Shown here: one piece after another, positions 24,010-35,034 of the stretch
Numbering within the stretch: the stretch's first letter is position 1
Layout: the number at the start of each line of letters is the position of its first letter
Assembly: GCF_950295315.1 (NCBI RefSeq)
Contig: NC_080171.1
Span: 98,619,445 to 98,683,444 of the forward strand
Direction of reading: 5' to 3'
DNA length: 64,000 nt
DNA from: Erinaceus europaeus
Lineage: Eukaryota > Chordata > Mammalia > Eulipotyphla > Erinaceidae
Made by a program: the position numbers and the translations under genes
Notes under the pieces: model-generated
Databases searched by the model: none
What the model was told of the DNA's origin: nothing
The model's input: the letters and a program-made list of their open reading frames with translations, nothing else

Positions 24010-25150
24010 CTTTTCATTCTAGAATGGCATCTTTGCTTCTCTGAAATCAGACACACCAAATAAATAAATCTGAGTTCAGACACACCCTTATTTCCATCTC
24101 TGCTCAACCACTTCCCTCACCCCAATCCTTTGGATGTTTCCACACTCCAAGGATGCTGCCCTGACCCTAGGACTTACTCAGTCCTCTAGTTTTTCCTGGG
24201 AACACAGTTCTGAGCTTAGCCTGTTCTGGCCACTCAGGACCCTAGAGAAAAAACTGAAGGTCTCTGCATAGTTCGGAGTGGGTTTCTCATCTTCCATCCT
24301 TATTGTGAGCCCCTCAGCTCTGCATCCTCAATACCCCGCCCCCCAACAAAGCTCCAGTCCAGCAATTCTGATCTAATGGAGCAAATGGTCTCCTGGTGCT
24401 AGAATGGCTCTTTAGGTGGAATTGGCTAAGAAAGGTTGGGAGAAAATAGCAAGGTTGGGGAGGCCAGGAAGTGAGGTAGCAGTGGGACCAGAGAATAAGC
24501 AGAATCCCAGCTTCTACCCCAGCTGTGGTTGCCTTCTCTTGGCACCATCTTCCTCTTGAGGAAAGAGAGTGGCAGTGCTTGCCTCTCGGTGATGTGTGTG
24601 TGTCCCCATCTGTCCATCTAAAGTCTATGTACACATAAAGCATAGGGCCTGATGTATCAGAAACAAGTTTTAGTAAGCACTAGTAATAATGACTAGCTGG
24701 ATTGGCAGCCAAGAGCTACAGACTCAGTGAGCCTGAGGGAAGGGAACCTGGGATCATTTCAAAAGGGCTTGAGGAGCAGGTGGTTAGAGAAGCTTCCTAC
24801 TGTGGGCCCAGTTTAGGGGCTGACTCACAGTACCTACTCAAGGATATTAGGTGGACAAATGAATACATTAATTATCCCCTGAACTGAATTCACCAGTGAA
24901 AGGATAGAAAAAAATGAGGGATGAATGTCATAAAATAAAGCAGTATAGGTAAAGAGCTTGACTTGGGACCTGACCCACAACTCACCAACCTCTATATTGC
25001 TCAATGGACATGCTAGATGGTCAGATGGAGATGACAGTCCACCTTCCATTTGCCCTGTACCACTATCTCTCCCTGATGTCACCAGGGGAGATCTAGTCCA
25101 GATAAGTACCCTGTTCACAAATAAAGGGGCTTATTTTGGGGTAGTGTCTG
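24010..25150. other. Intronic stretch, nothing recognised
   Basis: Unique or ancient-repeat sequence; no exon seen. Confidence 0.45.
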
Positions 25151-25153
25151 GGT

Positions 25154-25154
<1 letters not shown>

Positions 25155-25201
<47 letters not shown>
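25155..25201. repeat. (CA)n microsatellite
   Basis: About 23 pure CA units. Confidence 0.97.
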
Positions 25202-25203
<2 letters not shown>

Positions 25204-25469
25204 CAGAGATCCAAAAAAGAGAGGTTTGGTAGGTTTGGTATCAGTGCCAAATCATGTGCACATAGCAACTCTCTGTAGGAGTGAGAGTATGTATGTGTGT
25301 GTATGTTGTGTCCATGTGCATATGTGCATGTGTATCTCTGTCCTCACAACTTCAAAACAGTATCTTCAAGCTGGGCTTCTCCCTAAATTCCCATTTTCAT
25401 GGGTAGCTACAGCCTGGACACATCCTCCTGCCTGTTAGAAGCTGGCTCAGAAGGGACAAGCCTGGAGGT

Positions 25470-26005
25470 GCATTCTGATTCTCCTCTTTGCCACCTGTAC
25501 CTCGCTCCATTTCATTCACTGCAGTCCCATGACTCTGGTTGCCCTGATCCCAAATCCTGGATTCACCCAGACCTCCACCTTTCTCACACTTCCTCTTTGC
25601 TCACCTTTAAAGTACACCTTGGCTGGGACCACTTCTCAGTGCCTCCTCCTATCACCAACCCTCACACCAGATCTGAGCCCATGGCAGCTCTGGCCTGAAT
25701 CACTGTGATGATGACCTCTGGGAGAGTCTGTAGCTCCCACCAGCCCAGAGGGAACAGACAGGTGCTTTTCTAGAAGATTTCTTGCCCCTAAGCCTCTGGA
25801 CACTCCCACTATTCTTTTCTGCCTCATTTTCCCACTACATACAGTCACCATTTGTCAAATTCTGTATTTTATGGGCTCATCTGTTTGTTACCTGTGTGCT
25901 TGCCCATTAGAATGGAAGCAGAGGGAGGCCCAGGGGTGATTGCTCCACCCCTAGTCTCCAGGCGGCACCTGGTATGCAGCAGGCGCTAATTCAACTCCTG
26001 GAATC
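25470..26005 (+). mobile_element. Old L2 LINE 3' end
   Basis: The order of words matches L2: TGCCTCATTTTCCCAC, CATTAGAATGGAAGCAGAGG, and a terminal GGCACCTGGTATGCAGCAGG followed by CGCTAATTCAA. Confidence 0.5.
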
Positions 26006-26269
26006 AGGGAATGTGTGCCTGCCTGGCTGTGTTCTCCCCCTGTTCCCCCCATGTTACCTAGTATCTGTGCCTATCCCTCCCTGCCTCCCAGCCTCCCTGC
26101 TCTTGGCCTGTGACCTCCAGCTCCAGCTGGGGGTTCTCCACAGCACCCTGACCTAGATCAAAGGGTGGAGAAGCCATCAGCCCTGCACAGCTAGGTCTGT
26201 GGCCACAGGAAGCTCGAGGGCTGCCCTCACTGCAGGCTGGCCCCTGTGGGCTGCTGCATGACTACAGAG

Positions 26270-26530
26270 AGGCGAGAGGCCAGGAGGGGCCCCAGCCAGG
26301 CCCGTGCATTCCAGCCTGGTGATTGACATGCACACCGGGGACCCTGCCTGCAGCTCTGGCTCTATGGCCGCAGCCCAGCCTGGCCTACCACCACTGCCGC
26401 ATCAAAGCAGATGTTTGCAGCTGGTTTGAGTTGAATCCCCATCCACAGGCCTCTTTGTGTCTCAAAATAAAAAACAGCTAACAGCTATGCCTGGAATGAT
26501 AAGGACGCTATAGGCACGTGGGGGAGATGT
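26270..26530. promoter_or_regulatory. Candidate regulatory block 6 in intron 2
   Basis: Repeat-free block containing GGTGATTGACATGC (a PBX/MEIS-like TGATTGACA), GCATCAAAGCAGATG (TCF/LEF-like ATCAAAG), TTTGCAGCTGG (E-box CAGCTG) and AATGATAAGG (GATA). The mixture of motifs suggests an enhancer; there is no direct evidence. Confidence 0.35.
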
Positions 26531-26784
26531 CAAGAAGGAAGCAAGCAAAAAGGAGGCCAGGCTGCTTGCTCTGGCCCCTTGCACTCCTCCAGGTGACAGG
26601 TGGACTCCAGTAGCAGCCTGGACCTCTGACCTGCAAGAGCATCCGGGGGCCTGGCAACTCATCCCTTGCACAGGCCTGGGCACAGGAGCAGCCTGCCCTC
26701 AGCCACCCTCCTGAGCACAGAGAGCGCTGCTACTATTCCTTCCAGGGGTCCTCAAATCCAAGGGGACCCAGCACACATAGAGTG

Positions 26785-26935
26785 ACTAAACACATTGTCA
26801 TGACCTGTCATGGTAGCTTGTTCTCCCCAGTTTTCTTATGGGAAAATTCAGAGGAGGTGAAGTCTGATGACTAACAAGTGGCAGAACTAGGGGAGGGGGC
26901 AGTCCCTATTCCTTCTGCCTCCAGAATCAAGTTCT
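26785..26935 (-). mobile_element. MIR fragment
   Basis: GGGAAAATTCAGAGGAGGTG and CAAGTGGCAGAACTAGGG. Confidence 0.5.
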
Positions 26936-26949
26936 GAACTGTGGGATAA

Positions 26950-27060
26950 CCTTAATTCTGTGTCCCCTTTGCCAGGAAGTCCCAGCCTCCCTGTAAAGTG
27001 ACTTCCGGACTTTCTGTGCCTTCCAGCTCACTGAGAGCACTCCAATAAAGTGTGTGCCAC
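26950..27060 (+). mobile_element. Possible L2 LINE fragment
   Basis: TTTGCCAGGAAGTCCCAGCC and CTCACTGAGAGCACTCCAAT resemble the L2 3' region. Short and diverged. Confidence 0.3.
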
Positions 27061-27613
27061 CCTTGCCAATTCCTCTGGTCACACGGTGGCCCAAAGCCCC
27101 TCACAAGAGCCTGGATCACAGTTTACCTCTTTGAGTGTTTGCTGGGGAACCTGAGTAATGGCAGGTAATAGAGATAAATGGGGTGGCAGTCTGGGCACCA
27201 AGCCTCATGGTTGATCCCCACAGAAGGATTATTGCCAGGTATATAGGAATTGGCCCTGATCTCAGAGGGGTAGACAGGGACAGTACAGACCAGTGATATA
27301 ACCAGAGGTGTCAGACTAGCACTGGAGGTGGGAGCAAAATTCCACAGCCTGCACAGCACCCATAGGAAGATGGAGGGTGGTGAGGTGCACCCAAGCCCAG
27401 TCCACTCTACACCAGGCTTTGGGTTGGGCTCACTCACACAGAACTCAGTAGATCCTTCATCACCAGCTGAGGAGACGGTCAGTACCTTCCTTGTACAGAC
27501 TAACTAGAGACCCAGAGAAGGCTACAAACTACTACGTGAGAAGAAAATGCCCACCTCTGAGGAAATGGAGATTACAAAGAGACACTTCCTGGGTTGTTGG
27601 AAAAGTTATGATG

Positions 27614-27684
27614 GATTTTTAAAAACATTTTTTTATACAAAGGAAACATTGACAAAACGATAGGATAAGAGAGGTACAACTCCA
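27614..27684 (-). mobile_element. L1-type LINE 3' end remnant
   Basis: About 70 bases (TACAAAGGAAACATTGACAA and GGATAAGAGAGGTACAACTC) equal the extreme 3' end of the LINE at 30221. It stops abruptly at the junction with a SINE end at 27685. Confidence 0.6.
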
Positions 27685-27912
27685 CCTGCGCTTAACCCGC
27701 TGCACTACTGCTTGACTCCCATGCAGCCATTTAATATATATGACGGGGAGGGGAAGACAGAGAGGGAGAGAGAAAGATAGACACCTGCAAACCTGCTCTA
27801 CCACTTGTGAAGTGACCTCCCTGCAGGTGGGGAACCAGGGGGTGGAACCAGGATCCTTGCATGGGTCATTGCTCTTCTATGTGCACTTAACCTGGTGTGC
27901 CACCTCTCCCCC
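27685..27912 (-). mobile_element. Family A SINE pieces fused to the L1 remnant
   Basis: A terminal piece only (CCTGCGCTTAACCCGCTGC to TGCTTGACTCCC) abuts the L1 fragment. A second copy from 27740, without its T-rich tail, follows. Confidence 0.65.
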
Positions 27913-28534
27913 CCCACCCCCTTTCCTCTTTCTTACTCCCTCACAAATACTAGAATAGAAATTGGGTCAGGAGTAGTGCTTAGTAGTAGTGCATGTGCAC
28001 TAATCCTTGGGCTCATTCCTTGACACCAGTTGTTTAAAAGAAATGTTTCAGGTGCATGTGAGGGTAATCTGGATCTGACCTCTGTCAGATTGCTTTCAAG
28101 GCTTGATTCAGCTGATCTGGCTGGCAGAGCGGTATCCCCTTCCTCCTTTTCCTCCTTCACTGCTCTATGTGTGTTTCCCCCCCCAAAGTCAAAGAAGATG
28201 ACCTTCCCTGAATAGAGAAGGACCAGACTTTGGTTAAGAGTATAGAACCTCCAAACAAGCTCTTAAGAAACATTTCTGGGAGGTGGCTCAGTGGCATTAT
28301 GCATGTGTGAAGTCCCATGTTCAGTCTCTAGAGCTGCATTGAAAAGACAAAAATGAAAGCTGTGGACTCCAGGTTGTGCAACTATGAAGGGGAAGGTGCT
28401 CCCTGGTGGCAATCTAAGAGCCCTAGAAGTAGACTATCCAATATTCTCTTGTTCTACCTGACTGCCCATTTCATTCCTCACAGGGTTGTCCACTCATTAA
28501 ATGAAGACTCACTAACCACCTCTTGGATGCTGAC

Positions 28535-28537
<3 letters not shown>

Positions 28538-28593
<56 letters not shown>
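28538..28593. repeat. (GT)n microsatellite
   Basis: About 28 pure GT units. Confidence 0.97.
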
Positions 28594-28596
<3 letters not shown>

Positions 28597-28803
28597 TACA
28601 ATGAATTAGACCCAGTTTTTGAATTCTAGGTCAGTAGAGGCTTGAGACAAACAAGTCGTTGGGTCTTAGGCATCAGGAAAAGTTTCACAGAGGAGGTGAC
28701 ACTTGAATTAGGTCTTGAAGGACTTTGTGAGAATGAAGGAGTTCATGGATTGGCACAGAATTTTAGTAGTAGATGTGGTATGTAATTATACTCCTCTAAT
28801 CTT

Positions 28804-29088
28804 TTTTTTTTTTAATATTTATTTATTTTATTTATTCCCTTTTGTTGCCCTTGTTGTTTTATTGTTGTAGTTATTATTATTGTTGTTGTTGGATAGGACA
28901 GAGAGAAATGGAGAGAGGAGGGGAAGACAGAGAGGAGGAGAGAAAGATAGACACCTGCAGACCTGCTTCACCACCTGTGAAGCGACTCCCCTGCAGGTGG
29001 GGAGCCGGGGTTCGAACCGGGATTCTTATGTCGGTCCTTGTGCTTTGCGCCACCTGCGCTTAACCCGCTGAACTACAGCCCGACTCCC
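28804..29088 (-). mobile_element. Family A SINE with 18-bp TSD
   Basis: Full copy. TTATACTCCTCTAATCTT at 28786-28803 and TTATACTCCACTAATCTT at 29089-29106 differ at one base. Confidence 0.92.
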
Positions 29089-29326
29089 TTATACTCCACT
29101 AATCTTAAAATCTTGAAAATCACTATTAAATCATCAATAAAAAATGTTCAAGAAGCAAAGAAGGAAGTTAGGAAGTGAAAAACAACTACCAGATGATTGT
29201 GCTCATTTAGAAGCAGCCAAACTATCTCTAAGATTGTGAGAACTATGGTGGTTGGGATTGAGGGTGGGGCGTGGAACTCTAGCCCTGTAATTTCTTGTAT
29301 CTGATTAACAGAAATTGAAAGAGGAG

Positions 29327-29603
29327 AGGAGGAGCCAGGTGGTGGTTAAGCACACATATTACCAGCTTAGTCACCTGGGTTTAAGCCCCACTCCCCACCT
29401 GCAGGGGGTCTGCTTCACAAGCGGTAAAGCAGGTCTGCAGGTCTCTGTCTCTCCCCTTGTATCTCCCACCCTCTCTCAATTTTTCTCTATCCTATCTATT
29501 AAAAATTAGGGGGGAAAAAAGGAAAAATGGCCACCAGGAGTGGTGGATTCATAGTCAGGCACCAAGCCCCAATAACAATCCTGGTGGCAATGAAAAAAAA
29601 AAA
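29327..29603 (+). mobile_element. Family C SINE, long form
   Basis: GCCAGGTGGTGGTTAAGCAC, CCCACCTGCAGGGGGTC, GGCCACCAGGAGTGGTGG and AATCCTGGTGGCAATG, then A-rich tail. Confidence 0.8.
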
Positions 29604-29660
29604 AAAAAGAAAGAAAGAAAGAAAAAGAGAAAGAAAGGGATAAAGAAAGAAAAAAGAGAG
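29604..29660. repeat. (GAAA)n-like purine tract
   Basis: An impure A/GAAA tract grown from the SINE tail. Confidence 0.8.
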
Positions 29661-29812
29661 AGGGAGAGAGAGAAAGAGACACCTGCAGATCTGCTTCACT
29701 GCTCATGAAGCTTCCTTTCCCCATATAGGTGAGAACCAAAGATTCAAACCTGGGTCCTTCTGCATGGTAATGTGTGCTCTCAACTTGATAGACCACTGCC
29801 CAGCACCTACAT
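29655..29812 (-). mobile_element. Family C SINE, short form
   Basis: CACCTGCAGATCTGCTTCAC, GATTCAAACCTGGGTCC and GACCACTGCCCAGCACC. It faces the preceding copy tail to tail. Confidence 0.75.
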
Positions 29813-30220
29813 CCCTATGATCTTATAATTCTGTAAACTATTAAATCACTAATAAAAATTAAATTAAAACAAAAAAGCAGATGAGAGAGGCAGAGAAGAC
29901 AGGTAATGGAGGGAGGTGGTACCTAGATGCTAAGGAGGCAGGGAGAAATTTGAGAGTCCAGGGAGTTGGGCGGGGGGGTTGAGCATAGCATATGAGCCCA
30001 GATGAAACCTTGAGTGCATGATTGGGTGTTTGGCTCTATCTTGAAATTGTCAGGTGCTCTTGGACTGAGACTTCATGAAGGAGCTACATAAACTGTAAAA
30101 TGTGGTGGCAGGACGTGGGAATGGCAGTGAGGTGAGGTAGAGAAGCCCCCACTCAGCAAGACATGAAGAAATGCCAGAAATCTTAGAGAGGTAATGACTG
30201 TGACCATAACCCCCACTCTT

Positions 30221-30885
30221 TTTTATTTTTTATTTATAAAAAGGAAACATTGATAAAACCATAGGATAAGAGGGATACAACTCCACACAGTTCCCACCAC
30301 CAGAACTCCATAGCCCATCCCCTCCCCTGATAGCTTTCCTATTCTTTAGCCCTATAGGATTATGGATCCAGGGTCATCATGGGATGCAGAAGGTGGAAGG
30401 TCTGGCTTCTGTAGTTGCTTCCCCGCTAAACATGGGCATTGACAGGTCGATCCATACTCCCAGCCTGTCTCTCTCTTTCCCTAGTGGTGCGGGGCGCTGG
30501 GGAAGCGGGCCTCCAGGACATATTGGTGGAGTTGTCTGTCCAGGGAAGTCTGGTTGGCATCATGTTAGCATCTGGAACCTGGTGGCTGAAAAGAGAGTTA
30601 ACATATAAAGCCAAACAAATTGTTGACTAATCATGAACCTAAAGGCTGGAATAGTTCATATGAAGAGTTGGGGGGGTCTCTGTTTTGTAGATAGCTACTA
30701 GGACTATTTTAGTTATATTCTATACTATACTAGTGTGTTTTTGGTTTTTCTTTTCCCCTGAGCCTGACATCTGATATGAAGGTAGATCCAAGTTATTGTC
30801 TGGGGAGATGGTGAAAAGGATCATAAAGCTGGATCACGGAAGAGAGTAGCTCCCAAGTATGGGAAAGGTATACAAATATTGTTGA
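30221..30885 (-). mobile_element. L1-type LINE 3' end, 5'-truncated
   Basis: The sequence begins with a T-rich tail on the + strand and contains the lineage LINE 3' UTR (GGATAAGAGGGATACAACTC, CATGGGATGCAGAAGG, CCTAGTGGTGCGGGG). A perfect 16-base target-site duplication, CATAACCCCCACTCTT, lies at 30205-30220 and 30886-30901, so the whole insertion is delimited. Confidence 0.85.
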
Positions 30886-31079
30886 CATAACCCCCACTCT
30901 TAAAAGCCCAATTTGTGTGTCCAGCCATTATCTCCATGAGATGGACAGGAACATAGAGGTTCAAAGAGAAGTGACTCGAGAAGTTCTGGTGCTGGGAAAT
31001 GACAGATTCAGGATCCCTGGTGCATACTGTGTGGACTCCAAAGTTTGGGGCTGAAGGCTAGAGCCTACCTACTTCCCCA

Positions 31080-31310
31080 GCCTCCACCGATAGGAAACCA
31101 ATTTTATTGGCGGTGGAAGAACCAGCCACTCTGCCTACTGTCAATAGTAAAAGAGAAATCATTTAAACAACTTTGTAATCCCTGCTGAAATGCTCCAGAA
31201 AAAAAATTGGTTTCTTTTCAGTTTTGTTTATTAGCCTTTTGAGTTTAATAAATTGAACATTAAACAAATAATCCAATAAAAACTCAGAGGAGATTAGAGA
31301 TGTGCTTTTA
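31080..31310. promoter_or_regulatory. Candidate regulatory block 7 in intron 2
   Basis: AT-rich repeat-free block with ACCAATTTTATTGGCGG (two CCAAT boxes in inverted repeat), AATCATTTAAAC, GTTTATTAGCC and AAACAAATAATCCAATAAAAAC. Homeodomain, forkhead-like and CCAAT sites cluster within about 200 bases. Confidence 0.4.
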
Positions 31311-31654
31311 TAGCTTAGGACTCTTGAAGGGAAGGGTATCCCTAAAAAGGGAGTTCCTTGTTCTGATGCTCACAGGTGGTCCCACAGGGATGGGGAGGGT
31401 GATTGGCAGACTAGGGGTGTGTGGTGGGGTTCAGTTTGGTGAAGGAAAAACCCAAGTATTCAGCTATAGCCACTAGGTGCCACACTTATAAACACTAGTG
31501 AATCAGACAGCTTCCCAGGTCGTTTAGAATCTTGAGGGCACACAGACTTGGGTATGGTGCTTAGAGAACATGGTGAGGGTATCTGAGGACCAGGCCAGGG
31601 AGCACCTTTGCCTATTTGTTGGTCAGATGAGGATGGAAATAGCATTTTTCCCCC

Positions 31655-31945
31655 ACCAAGGTTATCACTGCAGCTTAATGCCTGTACCATCACTCCACTT
31701 CTCCCAGCAGCCATTTTTTTTTCTTTCTTTTTTTTCCCCCCCTTTTCCCCATTTCTTTCTATTGGCTAGGACAGAGAGAACTTGAGAAGGGTAGAACAGA
31801 TAGGGAGAGAAAAAAAGAGACACTTACAGACCTGCTTCACTGCTCAGGAGGTGCCCCACCCCCTGCAGGTGGGGAGTGGCAGCTGGAACCCAGGTCCTTG
31901 CCTTGATGATGTGTGTGCTTAACTGGCTATGCCAGCACCCAGCTC
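31655..31945 (-). mobile_element. Family C SINE, long form
   Basis: CCAAGGTTATCACTGCAGC, CCCTGCAGGTGGGGAGTGG and AACTGGCTATGCCAGCACCC. Confidence 0.75.
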
Positions 31946-32287
31946 AGAAATCCTTTCTTTTAGGAAGGCATTTAATGACAAGTGCTATAAGTTCATGAGA
32001 TAGACAGCATTTACGCCCAGAGTGCCCCATCCAGCTCAAGCCAGACAAAGTATAGGACTGATGCAGAGTCAAGGTGATTTTCAGCAGGAGATGTGGTTGA
32101 AACCTGTAAGCCCTGTGTCAGGGAGACTGTTTTCCCCATCCAGGAGAGCTGGATGGGGAAACCCACAAACGCATGTAGGAGGGCTGGGAGAAAGCCCCTC
32201 CAACAGAGTGTGAACAATGGCCTGGGTTCAGACTCCTGCTGCTATATGGGGTCATCGCGCAAAGAGGAAGCTTTGTGAGTTTAACAG

Positions 32288-32668
32288 GGTAAAATTGTGG
32301 CACATTCCCATGAGTGCCCACGTTATCATGCGCAAGGACCTAGATTTGAGCCCCTGCTCCCCACCTGCAGGGGAGATGCTTTTTTTAAAAAAGATTTTAT
32401 TTATTTATTAATGAGAAAGATAGGAGGAGAGAGAGAAAGAGCCATCAAGGCATCACTCTGCTACATGTGCTGCCAGGGATTGAACTTGGGACCACCTGCT
32501 TGAGAGTCCATTGCTTTATCCACTGCACCACCTCCTGGACCACAGGGAGATGTTTTCATGAGTGATGAAGCAGGCAAATATGTCATTATCTGTCTTTCTC
32601 TCTCCATCTCTGTCTTCCCTCCCTCTCAATTTCTCTCTGTCTCTATAAAAAGTTTTTAATAAAATTAA
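32288..32668 (+). mobile_element. Family C SINE split by a family D insertion
   Basis: The head and CCCCACCTGCAGGGGAGATG lie left of the insert. GGGAGATGTTTTCATGAGTG, CTCTCAATTTCTCTCTGTCT and an A-rich tail lie right of it. Confidence 0.8.
32387..32543 (-). mobile_element. Family D SINE nested in a family C SINE
   Basis: TGTGCTGCCAGGGATTGAAC and the end CACCTCCTGGACC. The duplication GGGAGATGCTTTT / GGGAGATGTTTT at 32374 and 32544 marks the insertion. Confidence 0.82.
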
Positions 32669-33061
32669 ATTAACAAATAGTGGGGAAGAGGGGATGGCTT
32701 CTAGGATGAAGGCAGAGGTCAGGGATAGGGGAGTGGTACATTTGGCAGTAGTATCAGCATAAAGAAAGGCTTGACAGTTTCCTTAAAAGATGGGAGGGGG
32801 CTGTGTGGGTCACCAGCAAGCCTGTCTGACTATGACTTGGTCACTAAGTTGCCTTCTGGAATTGGAGCTTCTGGATGGGGAGAGGTAGCTTGGAGTGGGA
32901 GTGGTAGTATTAGGACCCAAAAGGTAAGGTAGTAATAAATACCATCTCCTGAGCTGGAGCTTTGGAACTGCCCCATACAAACCCCACAGCATCCACTGAC
33001 CCCAAGTCTGCCCCAGTCCAAGTGTGAGAAGCAAAGACACTTACTTGGAATCTCCAACACA

Positions 33062-33200
33062 ATTCTGGGGATTAAGTGCTATTGCCCCATCTTACAGATG
33101 GGGAAACTGAGACTCAGACTTGCCCAAGATCATAGAGCCCATGAGTTTGCATGTGAGGGTTGCAGTTGGGATCTGGACTCCAACCCCAGTGCCTTCAGCA
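33062..33200 (-). mobile_element. MIR element
   Basis: CTTACAGATGGGGAAACTGA and CTTGCCCAAGATCATAGAGC. Confidence 0.7.
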
Positions 33201-33394
33201 TATCAGGCAGGGCCTTTTAGGCTCCAGAAATCATGAGAGGTTGGAAGGGAAGGGAGCTGGGAAGACCAACACTTGTGAGCATGAGAAACTGTAGATTTTT
33301 GGTCAGTATTCACAGAGTATTTGTGGCAAGGTCTTCTCCAGGGCTCATAAAGCTTCCCATCCATTCATTGGCCAACCCCTCCAGTGCTCCTCCT

Positions 33395-33545
33395 TTATAG
33401 TTGATGCTCACTGCACCCTCATGCAGAGAAGCCGATGATGTGAGGAGCCCATTGTACAGATAAGTAAGTCAAAATTCAGGAGAAAATGGCAACCAGCAAA
33501 TGGTAGAACCAAGCATTGAGAAACCCACGTCCTTCTCATTCCAGC
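33395..33545 (-). mobile_element. MIR element
   Basis: CATTGTACAGATAAGTAAG and GCAAATGGTAGAACCAAGC. Confidence 0.5.
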
Positions 33546-33699
33546 ATCACTCAGCTGCATCTGACCTGCATCTTCTGCTGCCCCCACCCCATGGGAGGGA
33601 TCAGGGAGGGAATAAAGGCTCAGAGACTGGAGAGGACTGGACCCCACTGGTGCCCCAACCCCTCCTTGCATGCCATTAGCTCTCACCCTGGCAAGCAGA

Positions 33700-33995
33700 C
33701 AAAGGCAGCCCCATAATTGGGAGCGAGTATTTCATGCATCCCCCCCTGATGTTTTATTGGATGGAGAGATGCTTGGAGACCAAACGGATGGCACATTCCG
33801 TTTATAAAGTGTGCGCGGTTTGTTTTATTTCCCGAGTTTTTGCAATCTAGATAACAGATGAGGCCCCGAGTGGCTGGCGCTGCCTCTGTAATGGCGGCAC
33901 CGAGCCTTTGGAGAAGTATTAATAATAGATCGTGTTGATGAGTTTGGAGAAAGTAGCAATCGACCCCCTGCTGCCAAGGCATTAGCACGGCTGTT
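33700..33995. promoter_or_regulatory. Candidate enhancer block 8 in intron 2
   Basis: A strong-looking block 2.4 kb upstream of exon 3: CATAATTGGG, GTTTTATTGGATGG, TTTATAAAGTGTGCGCGG, AGATAA at 33849-33854 followed by CAGATG, AATGGCGGC (YY1 core) at 33890-33898, and GTATTAATAATAGATCG. Several CpGs are retained within AT-rich words, unlike neighbouring decayed repeats. Confidence 0.5.
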
Positions 33996-34644
33996 CCAGA
34001 GGCAGCCTGCACAGGGGCTATGCCTACAAATGCAGGTCATCCACCCCGCCACCCCCCTGCCCCAGCCCCCTAGGCCTCTCCTTCTGCAGGTGTGCTGACC
34101 TGGTCTGGGACCCTGGCTCCACCGTGTTGGCACGGGGATGCGGCCACTGTGGGGTCACAGAGGCTGGGCTGCAGTCCTCAGTGGGGTTCCTAGGTCAGAA
34201 GGGCCAGAGGGCCAGTGAGGGGTATAGTGACAGAATGTCCTTCCATTCGGCCAGCCTGGGCTCCTTTCCCAGCCACTTGGCACTGCTGGCTGGCCAGCCA
34301 GACTCCCTCCTCTGCCTAAGGCTATCATGGACAGCTGATTAGGTTGCACCCTGAACAAGAGAGCCAGAGGGTCAAATCAGAGCCAGATTCCAGTTTATGG
34401 TCCCTGTGCAAAGTCATGAACCGTGGGGACTCATGGTGTCTCATCAGCCCCTTCTCCCCATTTTTCACCTCCTTGAGGTTCAGGAGAAGCCAAACCCTGT
34501 AGAGATGGGGGGGCCATGTGGAGGGGCACATGTCATCACTCTAGTATGCTCCTCACTCACTGTCTGACATGCCAGTATCTTTGAAGCCTGATGGCAGTCT
34601 TTTGGGGAGGGCTACAGGGAGTTCTGTTGAAAAAATATTCCCAT

Positions 34645-34785
34645 TCAGGAGTAGATAGCATAATGGTTATGCAAAGAGATTTTCATGCCAGAGGCTCCAA
34701 AGTCCCAGATTCAACCCCCCCCCCGCACCCCCATAAGCCAGAGCAATGCTCTGATTAAAACAGACAAACAAACAAACAAAACACC
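34645..34785 (+). mobile_element. Family B SINE
   Basis: GCATAATGGTTATGCAAAGA, GCCAGAGGCTCCAAAGTCC, GAGCAATGCTCTGATTAAAA and an (ACAA)n tail. Confidence 0.78.
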
Positions 34786-35034
34786 CATTCTATGGTAACA
34801 GGAGCTGAGGTAAAAGTCTGGGACATCAAAGAAGGCTTCCCAGAGGAGGTGGCAGCGAGCATTGCCCTATGAATAGGAGCTTGCTGGGCACATGAGCAGT
34901 GGGCAGCAGGGCTGGCAGGGGAGGCCCCCAGGTAGAGTGTCCTGGCAGGTTGCAGGGCAGCAGGCAGCTGGGCTCAGCCCCGGGCATCTTGTCCCGCCAG
35001 CACCCCGTGGGCGGCACGGATGGTAGCCCCGGGA

